Part shown: piece after piece, positions 13,943 through 19,970 of the stretch
How the letters are laid out: the number at the start of each line of letters is the position of its first letter
Numbering within the stretch: the first letter of the stretch is position 1
Assembly (NCBI GenBank): GCA_947627125.1
Contig: CANQUY010000009.1
Location: 1-23,063, forward strand
Length of the DNA stretch: 23,063 nt
Reading direction: 5' to 3'
DNA from: an uncultured Clostridia bacterium
GTDB lineage: Bacteria; Bacillota; Clostridia; Christensenellales; Borkfalkiaceae
Made by a program: the position numbers and the translations under genes
The notes under the pieces: generated by a model
Seen by the model: the letters and a program-made list of their open reading frames with translations, nothing else
The model's database searches: none
Told to the model about the DNA's origin: nothing

Positions 13943-14719
13943 TTATTCTCCTTTTTCTTCCGTTTTCTTTAAAAATTCTTCCGTCAGTGCGCCATACGCC
14001 TTGGCCCCCATGCACTTGGGATCATGCAGAACGACAGGCTTTCCGTGGCTGGGCGCTTCGGAAAGGCGAATATTGCGGGGAATGACGACTTCATACAGAA
14101 CTTTGCTGAAATATTTTCTGATTTCGGCCGAAATATCCTTGGATGCCTTGGATCTCCCGTCGTACATTGTCAGAACGATCCCGTAGACCTGTATCTCGCG
14201 GTTGAGGTGAGAACGCACGAGGGAGATGGAATTCATGAGCTGGGAGAGCCCCTCAAGCGCATAATATTCGCTCTGGATCGGAATAATGACGCCGTCCGCG
14301 CCCGCCAAGGCATTGATCGTGAGGAGCCCGAGCGAGGGCGGGCAGTCGATCAAGATATAGTCATACAGATTTCTGACCTTGTCGAGCGCGTTCTTCAGAA
14401 CCTTCTCTCGGCCCTTCTTGTAGACAAGTTCTACTTCTGCGCCCGCCAGGTCGATATTTGCGGGGAGAAGTTTGAGATTTTCGAGCTCCGTATCGAGAAC
14501 ATTGTCTGTGACGCTCTCCTCCTCAATGAGGACGTTGTAGACAGATTTCTTGAGTTTTGACTTCTGAAAGCCAAGACCCGTTGTCGCATTGCCCTGCGGA
14601 TCGAGATCGACGAGCAAAACCTTCCTGTTGCTGAGGGCAAGATAGGCCGCCATGTTGACACAGGTCGTCGTCTTGCCGACACCCCCCTTTTGGTTGGAAA
14701 AAGATACGATTTTGCCCAT
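13943..14719 (-). CDS. parA: Chromosome partitioning ATPase ParA (Soj)
   Basis: This 258-residue ATPase of the MinD/ParA type binds DNA non-specifically as an ATP dimer and works with ParB in origin segregation. In spore formers it also controls DnaA. The deviant Walker A motif KGGVGKTT is at 11-18 (signature Lys11), DLDPQGNATTG at about 40-50 and DYILIDCPPSLGLLT at about 116-130. Two ATGs are possible. The one at 14719 has GAGGAGG seven bases upstream and gives the family's usual N-terminus MGKIVSFSNQ; the one at 14725 is too close to that site. With this start the gene begins 2 bp after the ftsH stop codon, so translation is probably coupled. Confidence 0.97.
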   Translation of the reverse strand: MGKIVSFSNQKGGVGKTTTCVNMAAYLALSNRKVLLVDLDPQGNATTGLGFQKSKLKKSVYNVLIEEESVTDNVLDTELENLKLLPANIDLAGAEVELVYKKGREKVLKNALDKVRNLYDYILIDCPPSLGLLTINALAGADGVIIPIQSEYYALEGLSQLMNSISLVRSHLNREIQVYGIVLTMYDGRSKASKDISAEIRKYFSKVLYEVVIPRNIRLSEAPSHGKPVVLHDPKCMGAKAYGALTEEFLKKTEEKGE

Positions 14720-14721
14720 CG

Positions 14722-16806
14722 TCATTCCTCCTCATCTGTTCCGAAGGGTCGGGTCGTTTCGGAGGATTCTTCTGATTCGGGCTCCGCCTCGGGCGCGGCA
14801 GGTTCTTCCCCTTCCGAACCCTCACCCTCGAACGGATTGACAGGTTGCGTCATACCGTCCGAGCCTGCGTCCGATTGGCCGTTCCCGAAGGGATTATCCG
14901 GAACACCCTTGTCGTGGCTCTCCATGTAGGCGAGGACTTCTTCATAGCTCGCGCCATTCATCAACATGTCAACTTCGGCGGTATAAATTGTTTCACGTTC
15001 AACAAGGACACGCGCCATATTGTCGAGAATGGAACGGTTTTCAAGGAGCAAGCTCTTCGCTCTCCGATAGGCCGCGTCAACGATCGCCTTGACTTCCTCG
15101 TCAATGATCCCCGCCGTTTCCTCGGAGTAAGTGTTTCTCTGTTCAAAATCCCTTCCGAGGAACACGGGCCCGTCATTTCCATAGGCGATCGGCCCCAAAC
15201 GGGAACTCATGCCCCACTCGGTGACCATTTTCCGTGCCATCTGTGTTACTTTCTGAATGTCGTTGGACGCACCCGCCGAAACGTCGTGAATGACGATCTC
15301 TTCGGCAACACGGCCGCCGAGCGCCATGCAAATGAAGTCGTTGAGTTTGTTGACCGTGAGGTCGTTGTCGTCCGTATCGGGGCGTGTCAGCGTGTAGCCT
15401 GCCGCCATGCCGCGAGGAATGATGGAAACTTCGTGTACGTTGTCGTTGTGTTCGCACAATTTTGCGAGGATCGCGTGGCCCGCTTCGTGATATGCCGTGC
15501 ATTTCTTGTCGGCCTCGGTCACGACACGGCTCTTCTTTTGGGGTCCCATGATGACTTTGTTGATCCCCTCGTAGAGTTCAAGGTTTCCGATCGTAGATTT
15601 GTTCCGTCTTGCGGCGAGAATGGCCGCTTCGTTCAGGAGATTTGCAAGGTCGGCTCCTGAAAAGCCGCTCGTCATGCGCGCTATCACTTTGAAGTTGACG
15701 TCGGGAGCGAGAGGCTTGTTGCGCGAATGCACCTTCAAAATCGCCTCGCGGCCCTTGACGTCGGGAAGATTGACATAGATCTGACGGTCAAACCTACCCG
15801 GACGGAGCAGAGCGTTATCGAGAATGTCCGCACGGTTTGTCGCCGCCATGACAATGATGCCCTCATTCGTTTCAAATCCGTCCATTTGCACCAAAATTTG
15901 GTTGAGCGTCTGTTCGCGTTCATCATGTCCACCGCCGAGGCCCGCTCCGCGCTGACGTCCGACTGCGTCGATCTCATCAATGAAGATGATGCAGGGCTGA
16001 TTTCGCTTTGCCAAATCAAAGAGATCTCTGACACGCGACGCGCCGACACCTACGTACATTTCAACGAAGTCGGAACCGCTGACCGAGAAGAAGGGAACCC
16101 CCGCTTCACCCGCAACAGCCTTTGCAAAGAGAGTTTTCCCTGTCCCCGGAGGGCCAACAAGCAGGACGCCCTTTGGAATTCTTGCACCCAAGCCCGAGAA
16201 CTTTTTAGGATTCTTGAGGAATTCTACCACCTCGGCGAGCTCCTCTTTCTCCTCCTCGGCCCCTGCTACATCCGAAAATCTGACCTTGAGATTGGTGGAA
16301 ACCTTGGCCTTGGTCTTGCCGAAGTTCATCACCTTTCCGCCACCACCGCTCGTCGCCCTCAGGATCATAAAGAATGCGATCACGCCGACGACGAGGACGG
16401 CAATATAGAGGAAATTTCCCCAGCCGCTGCCCGCATTCGGGTCTGTGAACCAAACCTGTTCGATTCCGTACTTCGAGGCCCATTCGTTGACGAGCTCGCG
16501 TACTTCCATCGGATCGCCGTAGAGGCTGCTGTAATTCGCCCAACAGGCGTAAGTTGTGTCGTCTTTTCCGATATAGCCATAGACGTTGTATCCGTCTACG
16601 CGTATTTTCTTGAATTGCTCGTTGTCTGCATATTCGCCCGTTTTGCCTTCATCTGTGTCGCCGCGCGGATCTTCTATACGCTTGTTGAACTCGATATAGT
16701 CGACCTCTTTGCTGTTGTTGATGAGGGTATTGATGAGAAAGTACAGTCCCAGCCCAAACACAACAACAACGATTGCGGCAACCACTGCCTTTACCGTTTT
16801 GCTCAA
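14722..16806 (-). CDS. ftsH: ATP-dependent zinc metalloprotease FtsH
   Basis: This membrane-bound AAA+ protease of 694 residues degrades misfolded membrane proteins and short-lived regulators. It has membrane helices at about 7-29 and 132-150, enclosing a roughly 100-residue outer domain. Walker A GPPGTGKT is at 218-225, Walker B IIFIDEID at 273-280, the AAA second-region stretch at about 320-341, zinc site HEAGH at 440-444 and the third ligand Asp in GASNDIQ. The tail from about 645 is acidic and low in complexity. The start codon is TTG at 16806, preceded by AAAGGAGATTCAAA; no better ATG is in frame. It lies directly upstream of parA (2-bp gap) and has its own promoter at 16866-16894. In most Firmicutes ftsH is next to tilS and hpt, so this neighbourhood is unusual. 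Confidence 0.96.
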   Translation of the reverse strand: MSKTVKAVVAAIVVVVFGLGLYFLINTLINNSKEVDYIEFNKRIEDPRGDTDEGKTGEYADNEQFKKIRVDGYNVYGYIGKDDTTYACWANYSSLYGDPMEVRELVNEWASKYGIEQVWFTDPNAGSGWGNFLYIAVLVVGVIAFFMILRATSGGGGKVMNFGKTKAKVSTNLKVRFSDVAGAEEEKEELAEVVEFLKNPKKFSGLGARIPKGVLLVGPPGTGKTLFAKAVAGEAGVPFFSVSGSDFVEMYVGVGASRVRDLFDLAKRNQPCIIFIDEIDAVGRQRGAGLGGGHDEREQTLNQILVQMDGFETNEGIIVMAATNRADILDNALLRPGRFDRQIYVNLPDVKGREAILKVHSRNKPLAPDVNFKVIARMTSGFSGADLANLLNEAAILAARRNKSTIGNLELYEGINKVIMGPQKKSRVVTEADKKCTAYHEAGHAILAKLCEHNDNVHEVSIIPRGMAAGYTLTRPDTDDNDLTVNKLNDFICMALGGRVAEEIVIHDVSAGASNDIQKVTQMARKMVTEWGMSSRLGPIAYGNDGPVFLGRDFEQRNTYSEETAGIIDEEVKAIVDAAYRRAKSLLLENRSILDNMARVLVERETIYTAEVDMLMNGASYEEVLAYMESHDKGVPDNPFGNGQSDAGSDGMTQPVNPFEGEGSEGEEPAAPEAEPESEESSETTRPFGTDEEE
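14989..15004. other. parS-like 16-mer inside ftsH
   Basis: TGTTTCACGTTCAACA matches the perfect site at 17049-17064 at 14 of 16 positions, with both differences in the right half. It lies in the 3' part of ftsH. ParB sites within coding genes are common in Firmicutes, but binding to a two-mismatch half site is uncertain. Confidence 0.35.
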
Positions 16807-16831
16807 TTTGAATCTCCTTTTGAAGTTTCTA

Positions 16832-16858
16832 TACTTACATTCAGTATGCTCGTAAGTA
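16832..16858. promoter_or_regulatory. Dyad at the 5' end of the ftsH transcript
   Basis: TACTTAC (16832-16838) and GTAAGTA (16852-16858) are perfect inverted arms 13 bp apart, just downstream of the ftsH -10 box. It could be an operator or a stem-loop at the extreme 5' end of the mRNA. Confidence 0.45.
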
Positions 16859-16865
16859 CAATATT

Positions 16866-16894
16866 ATTGTATCATACACGGTGAAAATAATCAA
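16866..16894 (-). promoter_or_regulatory. Sigma-A type promoter of the ftsH-parA-parB operon
   Basis: On the minus strand TTGATT and TACAAT are separated by 17 bp. Transcription would start near 16859, about 53 nt before the TTG start of ftsH. I see no other promoter before parA or parB, so the partition genes are probably transcribed from here. Two parS sites lie 113-175 bp upstream of the -35 box. Confidence 0.82.
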
Positions 16895-16956
16895 GTCTTT
16901 GTTACCAGATATTGCCTTATTTTCATAATTTACACAGAAAAATCGCAAAAAGGGGC

Positions 16957-16996
16957 GTTTTGACCCATATTTTGAGCTCAAAATGGGGGTCAAAAC
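16957..16996. repeat. 40-bp near-perfect palindrome beside parS
   Basis: The two 20-bp halves match at 18 of 20 positions around a central GAGCTC. The outer arms are GTTTTGACCC and GGGTCAAAAC, the inner part ATTTTGAGCTCAAAAT, and the two mismatched pairs lie between them. No U-run follows on either strand, so it is not a standard terminator. It is 10 bp from the first parS site. Confidence 0.92.
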
Positions 16997-17006
16997 AAAG
17001 CAAAAA

Positions 17007-17022
17007 TGTTTCACATGAAACT
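17007..17022. other. parS site variant (ParB binding)
   Basis: TGTTTCACATGAAACT differs from the perfect site 42 bp away at two positions (a central G to A and the last base). The two sites are in the same helical phase (four turns apart). The inner TTTCA and TGAAA half-sites are intact. Confidence 0.78.
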
Positions 17023-17029
17023 TGGCAAG

Positions 17030-17047
17030 GATTTTTTGGAAAAAATC
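17030..17047. repeat. Short dyad between the two parS sites
   Basis: GATTTTTT-GG-AAAAAATC has perfect 8-bp arms. It fills nearly the whole gap between the two parS sites. It might be a binding site or only AT-rich symmetry. Confidence 0.5.
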
Positions 17048-17048
17048 G

Positions 17049-17064
17049 TGTTTCACGTGAAACA
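17049..17064. other. Perfect parS site (ParB binding)
   Basis: TGTTTCACGTGAAACA is a perfect 16-bp palindrome and a known bacterial parS consensus (the B. subtilis form differs by one base). It lies between cvpA and ftsH, about 3.1 kb from parB. Confidence 0.96.
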
Positions 17065-17120
17065 TTGAGTGCAATTTTTGTGCTTTAGCGCGAAGGGCCG
17101 AATATGGCAAAATTGTGGGT

Positions 17121-17150
17121 AAAAATAACCCCTGCATTTGTTTGCAGGGG
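17121..17150 (-). terminator. Intrinsic terminator of cvpA
   Basis: On the minus strand CCCCTGCA-AACAAA-TGCAGGGG is followed by TTATTTTT. It begins 11 bp after the cvpA stop codon. It isolates cvpA from the parS block and the ftsH promoter. Confidence 0.92.
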
Positions 17151-17161
17151 ATTTTTGGCTC

Positions 17162-17671
17162 TTAGGGAAAGAGTTTGCCCATCAGATCGGACCGATAGAT
17201 CGCGCCGACGACGGTACTTGCGTCAATGAATGTATCCACGTTTCCGATGGAGAGCCAGCTGAGAACGAGTAAGATGAAATACATGACGAGGAACGCTTCC
17301 GCAATGCCCAGAACGGAGCCGAGCACGCCGTTGATGATTCCCATGGGTTTCACGCTGTCTACCAGCATGCCGCCGACGAGGCCGAGAAGGTAGGTCCCAA
17401 GACGGACGACGATTCCGAGTAGAATGAACGCAATCCCGATCGAGAGCCATTCGGCGATCGTTTGATTCCCGATCCCGTTTGCGATCGCTGTGACCATGCC
17501 GAACCAATTCTCGAGCGCATCCTTAAAAGCGGTACAGAACAGGAAGGGGATCGTGATCGAGAGGATCCATCCCGCCACCTTGCATACACCCTTCACAAAG
17601 CCGATCTTTGCGCCGATAAAACATCCAACAAGTAAAATTACAAAGAAAACTACATCTAAGATCCAAGCCAT
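17162..17671 (-). CDS. CvpA family membrane protein
   Basis: This 169-residue integral membrane protein belongs to the CvpA (colicin V production) family. It starts MAWILDVVFFVILLVGCFIG, then GAKIGFVKGVCKVAGWILS, the family's typical Gly-rich first helices. Further hydrophobic stretches lie at about 70-95 and 110-145. The cellular role is poorly defined; members are linked to envelope homeostasis and are conserved in many Firmicutes. The start at 17671 follows GCAGGAGGTAAATCA. An upstream extension of the reading frame lies antisense to yyaC and is not coding. It is a single-gene unit with its own promoter (17691-17719) and terminator. Confidence 0.88.
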   Translation of the reverse strand: MAWILDVVFFVILLVGCFIGAKIGFVKGVCKVAGWILSITIPFLFCTAFKDALENWFGMVTAIANGIGNQTIAEWLSIGIAFILLGIVVRLGTYLLGLVGGMLVDSVKPMGIINGVLGSVLGIAEAFLVMYFILLVLSWLSIGNVDTFIDASTVVGAIYRSDLMGKLFP

Positions 17672-17690
17672 TGATTTACCTCCTGCATGT

Positions 17691-17719
17691 ATTATATCAT
17701 AAATTTTTTTCTTTGTCGA
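17691..17719 (-). promoter_or_regulatory. Sigma-A type promoter of cvpA
   Basis: On the minus strand TCGACA and TATAAT are separated by 17 bp, with the ribosome site close behind. It lies in the 108-bp gap shared with the divergent yyaC gene. I found no confident promoter, vegetative or sporulation type, for yyaC in that gap. Confidence 0.85.
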
Positions 17720-17779
17720 GAATTTTATTATAAATCCAAAGATTTGTGGGAACAATTTAACAGACCTTGGAGGTAAATT

Positions 17780-18316
17780 ATGGAGTATTCTTTTCATTTT
17801 TATAACGCCTTGGCCGAAACAGGTTTGACAATGGCGCTCAGCCGCTCCCTCGGGGAACTCTCTGCGCCCCCTGTCATTCTCTGTATCGGCAGCGATCTTG
17901 CCGTGGGGGACAGCCTCGGCCCCGTAACGGGAACCATGCTGCGGCGGAAGGGGGAACTCTTCGGCTACGTCTATGGGACACTCAAAAATCCCGTGACGGC
18001 GAAGGAGGTGAAGTATGTGGACGGCTTCCTGCGAAAGACACACCCGTGCAGCAAGATCATTGCCGTTGACGCCGCGGTGGGGGACGAAAACGATATCGGA
18101 CTCATCAAAGTCGTTGATGCGCCCCTCAAGCCGGGCTCCGGCGCAAACAAAAAATTGGGGCGCGTGGGGGACATTTCCGTCCTCGGCATTGTGGCGAAGA
18201 AGTCAGCCTTTTCGTACTCGCTCATCAACCTGACGAGGCTCAATGTCATCTATACCATGGCGGAGATCATTTCCGACGCGATCTCGTCCTTCTCCATGCA
18301 GCGGGCGGCAGTGTGA
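17780..18316 (+). CDS. yyaC: YyaC family protein (DUF1256, sporulation-associated, Gpr-like)
   Basis: This 178-residue protein is of the YyaC type, related to the spore protease Gpr. Recognisable segments are VILCIGSDLAVGDSLGPVTG (about 32-51), with Asp39 and Asp44 where Gpr-like enzymes carry active-site acids, and IIAVDAAVG (about 93-101), followed by GLIKVVDAPLKPGSGANKKL. In B. subtilis yyaC is made in the forespore and lies near spo0J, so its place close to parB here is conserved context. The start follows TTGGAGGTAAATT. It supports an endospore-forming ancestry but does not show that this organism sporulates. Its biochemical role is not settled. Confidence 0.88.
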   Translation: MEYSFHFYNALAETGLTMALSRSLGELSAPPVILCIGSDLAVGDSLGPVTGTMLRRKGELFGYVYGTLKNPVTAKEVKYVDGFLRKTHPCSKIIAVDAAVGDENDIGLIKVVDAPLKPGSGANKKLGRVGDISVLGIVAKKSAFSYSLINLTRLNVIYTMAEIISDAISSFSMQRAAV

Positions 18317-18332
18317 ATTTTTCACAATTTTT
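18312..18332 (+). terminator. Weak terminator-like hairpin at the yyaC stop codon
   Basis: TGTGAA-TTT-TTCACA followed by ATTTTT overlaps the stop codon. The stem is only 6 bp and AT-rich, so termination may be partial. Confidence 0.4.
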
Positions 18333-18402
18333 ATGCCATCTCTGTGTAATTTTGTGATTATTTAACAATTAAAAATATTTTGCAAAATTTGGAAACGCCG
18401 TA

Positions 18403-18431
18403 TTGACGAATTCAAAAATTCGGTGTACAAT
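18403..18431 (+). promoter_or_regulatory. Sigma-A type promoter of the small-protein gene
   Basis: TTGACG and TACAAT are separated by 17 bp, about 32 bp before the start codon. With the terminator at 18701-18734 it makes the small gene an independent unit. Confidence 0.87.
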
Positions 18432-18462
18432 ATGAGTGAATTTCAAAAAAGGAGAAAAAATC

Positions 18463-18693
18463 ATGGTAAAAACCATCAGAAAAAAGGTCTATGACACCGA
18501 CGCTTCTGTTGTGGTGAAGAAGGTTGCATATGGCAGCTACGGCGATCCCGCGGGCTACGAAACGACCCTTTACCAGACCGAGGACGGCAGCTATTTCCTT
18601 TATACGAACGGCGGAGAGAGCTCTCCCTATCCCGTAGAGGAAATCACGGCCATGTCCAAGGTAAACGCCAAGAAGTGGCTTGACGAGAACTGA
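18463..18693 (+). CDS. Small soluble protein of unknown function (76 aa)
   Basis: The product (MVKTIRKKVYDTDASVVVKK...) is 76 residues, soluble, with no signal peptide or Cys. Visible features are a KVYDTDAS start, a central GDPAGYETTLYQTEDGSYFLYTNGG, and a C-terminal KVNAKKWLDEN helix. The YDT / LYxTxxGxYFLYxxGG pattern matches small proteins I recall from many Firmicutes and Actinobacteria with no assigned function. It looks like a compact beta-sheet domain with a helical tail. The start at 18463 has AAAAAGGAGAAAAAATC before it; an earlier in-frame ATG at 18436 lies only a few bases past the -10 box and has no ribosome site. Strong promoter, ribosome site and terminator all argue that it is expressed. 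Confidence 0.85.
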   Translation: MVKTIRKKVYDTDASVVVKKVAYGSYGDPAGYETTLYQTEDGSYFLYTNGGESSPYPVEEITAMSKVNAKKWLDEN

Positions 18694-18700
18694 CACTGAA

Positions 18701-18734
18701 AAAAGAACTCTGTGGTTGACAGAGTTCTTTTTTT
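18701..18734 (+). terminator. Strong terminator of the small-protein gene
   Basis: AAAAGAACTCTGT, loop GGTTG, ACAGAGTTCTTTT, then a T-run. The 13-bp stem begins 8 bp after the stop codon. The A-run on the left arm means it could also work for minus-strand transcripts. Confidence 0.95.
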
Positions 18735-18757
18735 CATATGGTGGGGATTCAGAACGT

Positions 18758-18794
18758 CCCCGCCCCCCTGCCCCCCTCCCCAAGGAGGGGGCAT
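18758..18794. repeat. C/G-rich hairpin repeat (family C, copy 4)
   Basis: CCCCCTCC (18772-18779), loop CCAA, GGAGGGGG (18784-18791) and CATGACTG after it. The hairpin core is the same as at 5713-5732. Together with the next two repeats it fills the gap between the small-protein gene and jag. Confidence 0.75.
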
Positions 18795-18828
18795 GACTGC
18801 GTTTGGGCTGAGAACGGGAGCCCACAAG

Positions 18829-18887
18829 CCTTCCCCTCGGGGGGAAGGTGGCACGGCTGCCCTTGCCGTGACGGATGAGGGGAGAAT
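18829..18887. repeat. Dispersed hairpin repeat (family D, copy 2)
   Basis: CTTCCCCTCGGGGGGAAG hairpin, then GGCACGGC...GCCGTGACGGATGAGGGGAG. The structure (CCCC/GGGG hairpin, small CACGG/CCGTG hairpin, GAGGGG end) parallels 5418-5471. Confidence 0.65.
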
Positions 18888-18907
18888 AAGGTGATGGTTC
18901 GGCTACG

Positions 18908-18973
18908 CTACTTCGCGCTACGCGCTCGTGCCGCGCTTAGTGCAACAAGAATGCGCGCGGGGCACCATGACGT
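18908..18973. repeat. 66-bp direct repeat, copy 2
   Basis: Identical over 66 bases to 1-66, same orientation. It overlaps at its right end with the 35-bp unit shared with 2059-2093. Confidence 0.9.
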
Positions 18974-19034
18974 GATTTGGAACGCCGCCGTTCTCAACCA
19001 CTTCTCACCACAATTTTTAATTTTAAATTTTTAA
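18963..19034 (-). repeat. Conserved 35-bp unit plus AT-rich tail at a gene end (copy 2)
   Basis: Bases 18963-18997 are identical to 2059-2093, followed by CACCACAATTTTTAATTTTA and an AT tail that ends at the jag stop codon. It occupies the same place relative to a minus-strand gene end as copy 1. Confidence 0.65.
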
Positions 19035-19925
19035 TTACTCTTCGTCTTTCGTTTCGGGGGTCTTGGGGGATTCTTCGTCGTCGGCCTTGCCGAGGAAGGT
19101 GCCGAAGAAGCCAGAAAAACTTCCCTTTCTGTACCCGGGCGTCGTCATGTCGCTGCGGAAGCTCGTGCCTGAGGATTCGGGCGTCGCCTCTGCGGGGAGC
19201 TCCCTGTGCTCATACACCTTCTTCCGCTCGCTGCCGTATTTGTTGTTTCTTTCGCGGCCGTTGCCCTTCTTGCGGTCGCCCTTCTTGGGCTTTTTCTCGT
19301 CCGTCCTGAGGTTCTTGGGCGTGATGACGACGAAGCGGTTGGGCTCTTTCCCTTCGCTCTTTGTGGTCACCTCTTCGGAATCGGCCAGCGCGGCGTGAAT
19401 GATGCGGCGCTCATAGGGATTCATCGGCTCGAGGCGGATCTTCTTTCTCTGCCGCACGGCCTTGGCCGCCAGCTTCTCCGCGACCCGTTTCAACGTTTCC
19501 TCGCGCTCCTCACGGTAGTTGGCGCAGTCCACGACGACGCGGCGGTAGTCCCGTCTGCCCGTGTTGGCGACGGCGCCTGCGAGGACCTGTACGGCGTCGA
19601 TGATCTCGCCGCGGCGGCCGATGATGCCCTTCGTGCCCTCCTCCGTCTGAAGCTGAATGACGATCTTTTCGTCCTCGCTCAGAAGGGTGGGGGAAGCGTT
19701 TGCGCCGACGAGAGGGAGAAGCCCCTCGAGGAACTTCACCGCCCTCTGTCCGTCCGTGAGTTTTTCCTTGACTGTGAGTTTGACCTGCGCGGGAATCGAC
19801 TTGAACAGTCCCTTTTTGCCCTCTTCAATGACCTCTACTTCCACGTCCTCGCGTGAAAGTTCCAGCTCCTTAAGACCCGTAGCTACGGCCTCTTCAACTG
19901 TTTTACCGCTGAATGTCTTTTCCAT
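19035..19925 (-). CDS. jag: Jag/KhpB RNA-binding protein
   Basis: This 296-residue RNA-binding protein (KhpB/EloR in other Firmicutes) is linked to cell elongation and post-transcriptional control, usually encoded just after yidC, as here. It has a Jag N-terminal domain (1-52, MEKTFSGKTVEEAVATGLKEL), a KH domain (about 55-125) with GxxG loop GRRG (103-106), and an R3H domain (about 135-200) with its Arg-x3-His (Arg173, His177, in ERRIIHAAL). From about 201 there is a nearly 100-residue charged tail rich in Lys, Arg, Glu and Ser (KKPKKGDRKKGNGRERNNKY), longer than in most homologues and probably disordered. The start follows AGAGGAGCATT and lies 45 bp after yidC. No mnmE follows it. Confidence 0.93.
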   Translation of the reverse strand: MEKTFSGKTVEEAVATGLKELELSREDVEVEVIEEGKKGLFKSIPAQVKLTVKEKLTDGQRAVKFLEGLLPLVGANASPTLLSEDEKIVIQLQTEEGTKGIIGRRGEIIDAVQVLAGAVANTGRRDYRRVVVDCANYREEREETLKRVAEKLAAKAVRQRKKIRLEPMNPYERRIIHAALADSEEVTTKSEGKEPNRFVVITPKNLRTDEKKPKKGDRKKGNGRERNNKYGSERKKVYEHRELPAEATPESSGTSFRSDMTTPGYRKGSFSGFFGTFLGKADDEESPKTPETKDEE

Positions 19926-19970
19926 AATGCTCCTCTTGCGAACTTTATTTTAGGGCAATGCCCGTATTTT

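Noticed and set aside
16957..16996. Palindrome as a transcription terminator
   Set aside because: No U-run follows on either strand, and cvpA already has a strong terminator at 17121-17150.
17672..18043. N-terminal extension of cvpA
   Set aside because: It is antisense to yyaC and upstream of the cvpA promoter and ribosome site.
18712..18894. 60-codon plus-strand frame after the small-protein gene
   Set aside because: It runs through a terminator and two hairpin repeats; the Pro/Gly-rich translation is an effect of the repeats.
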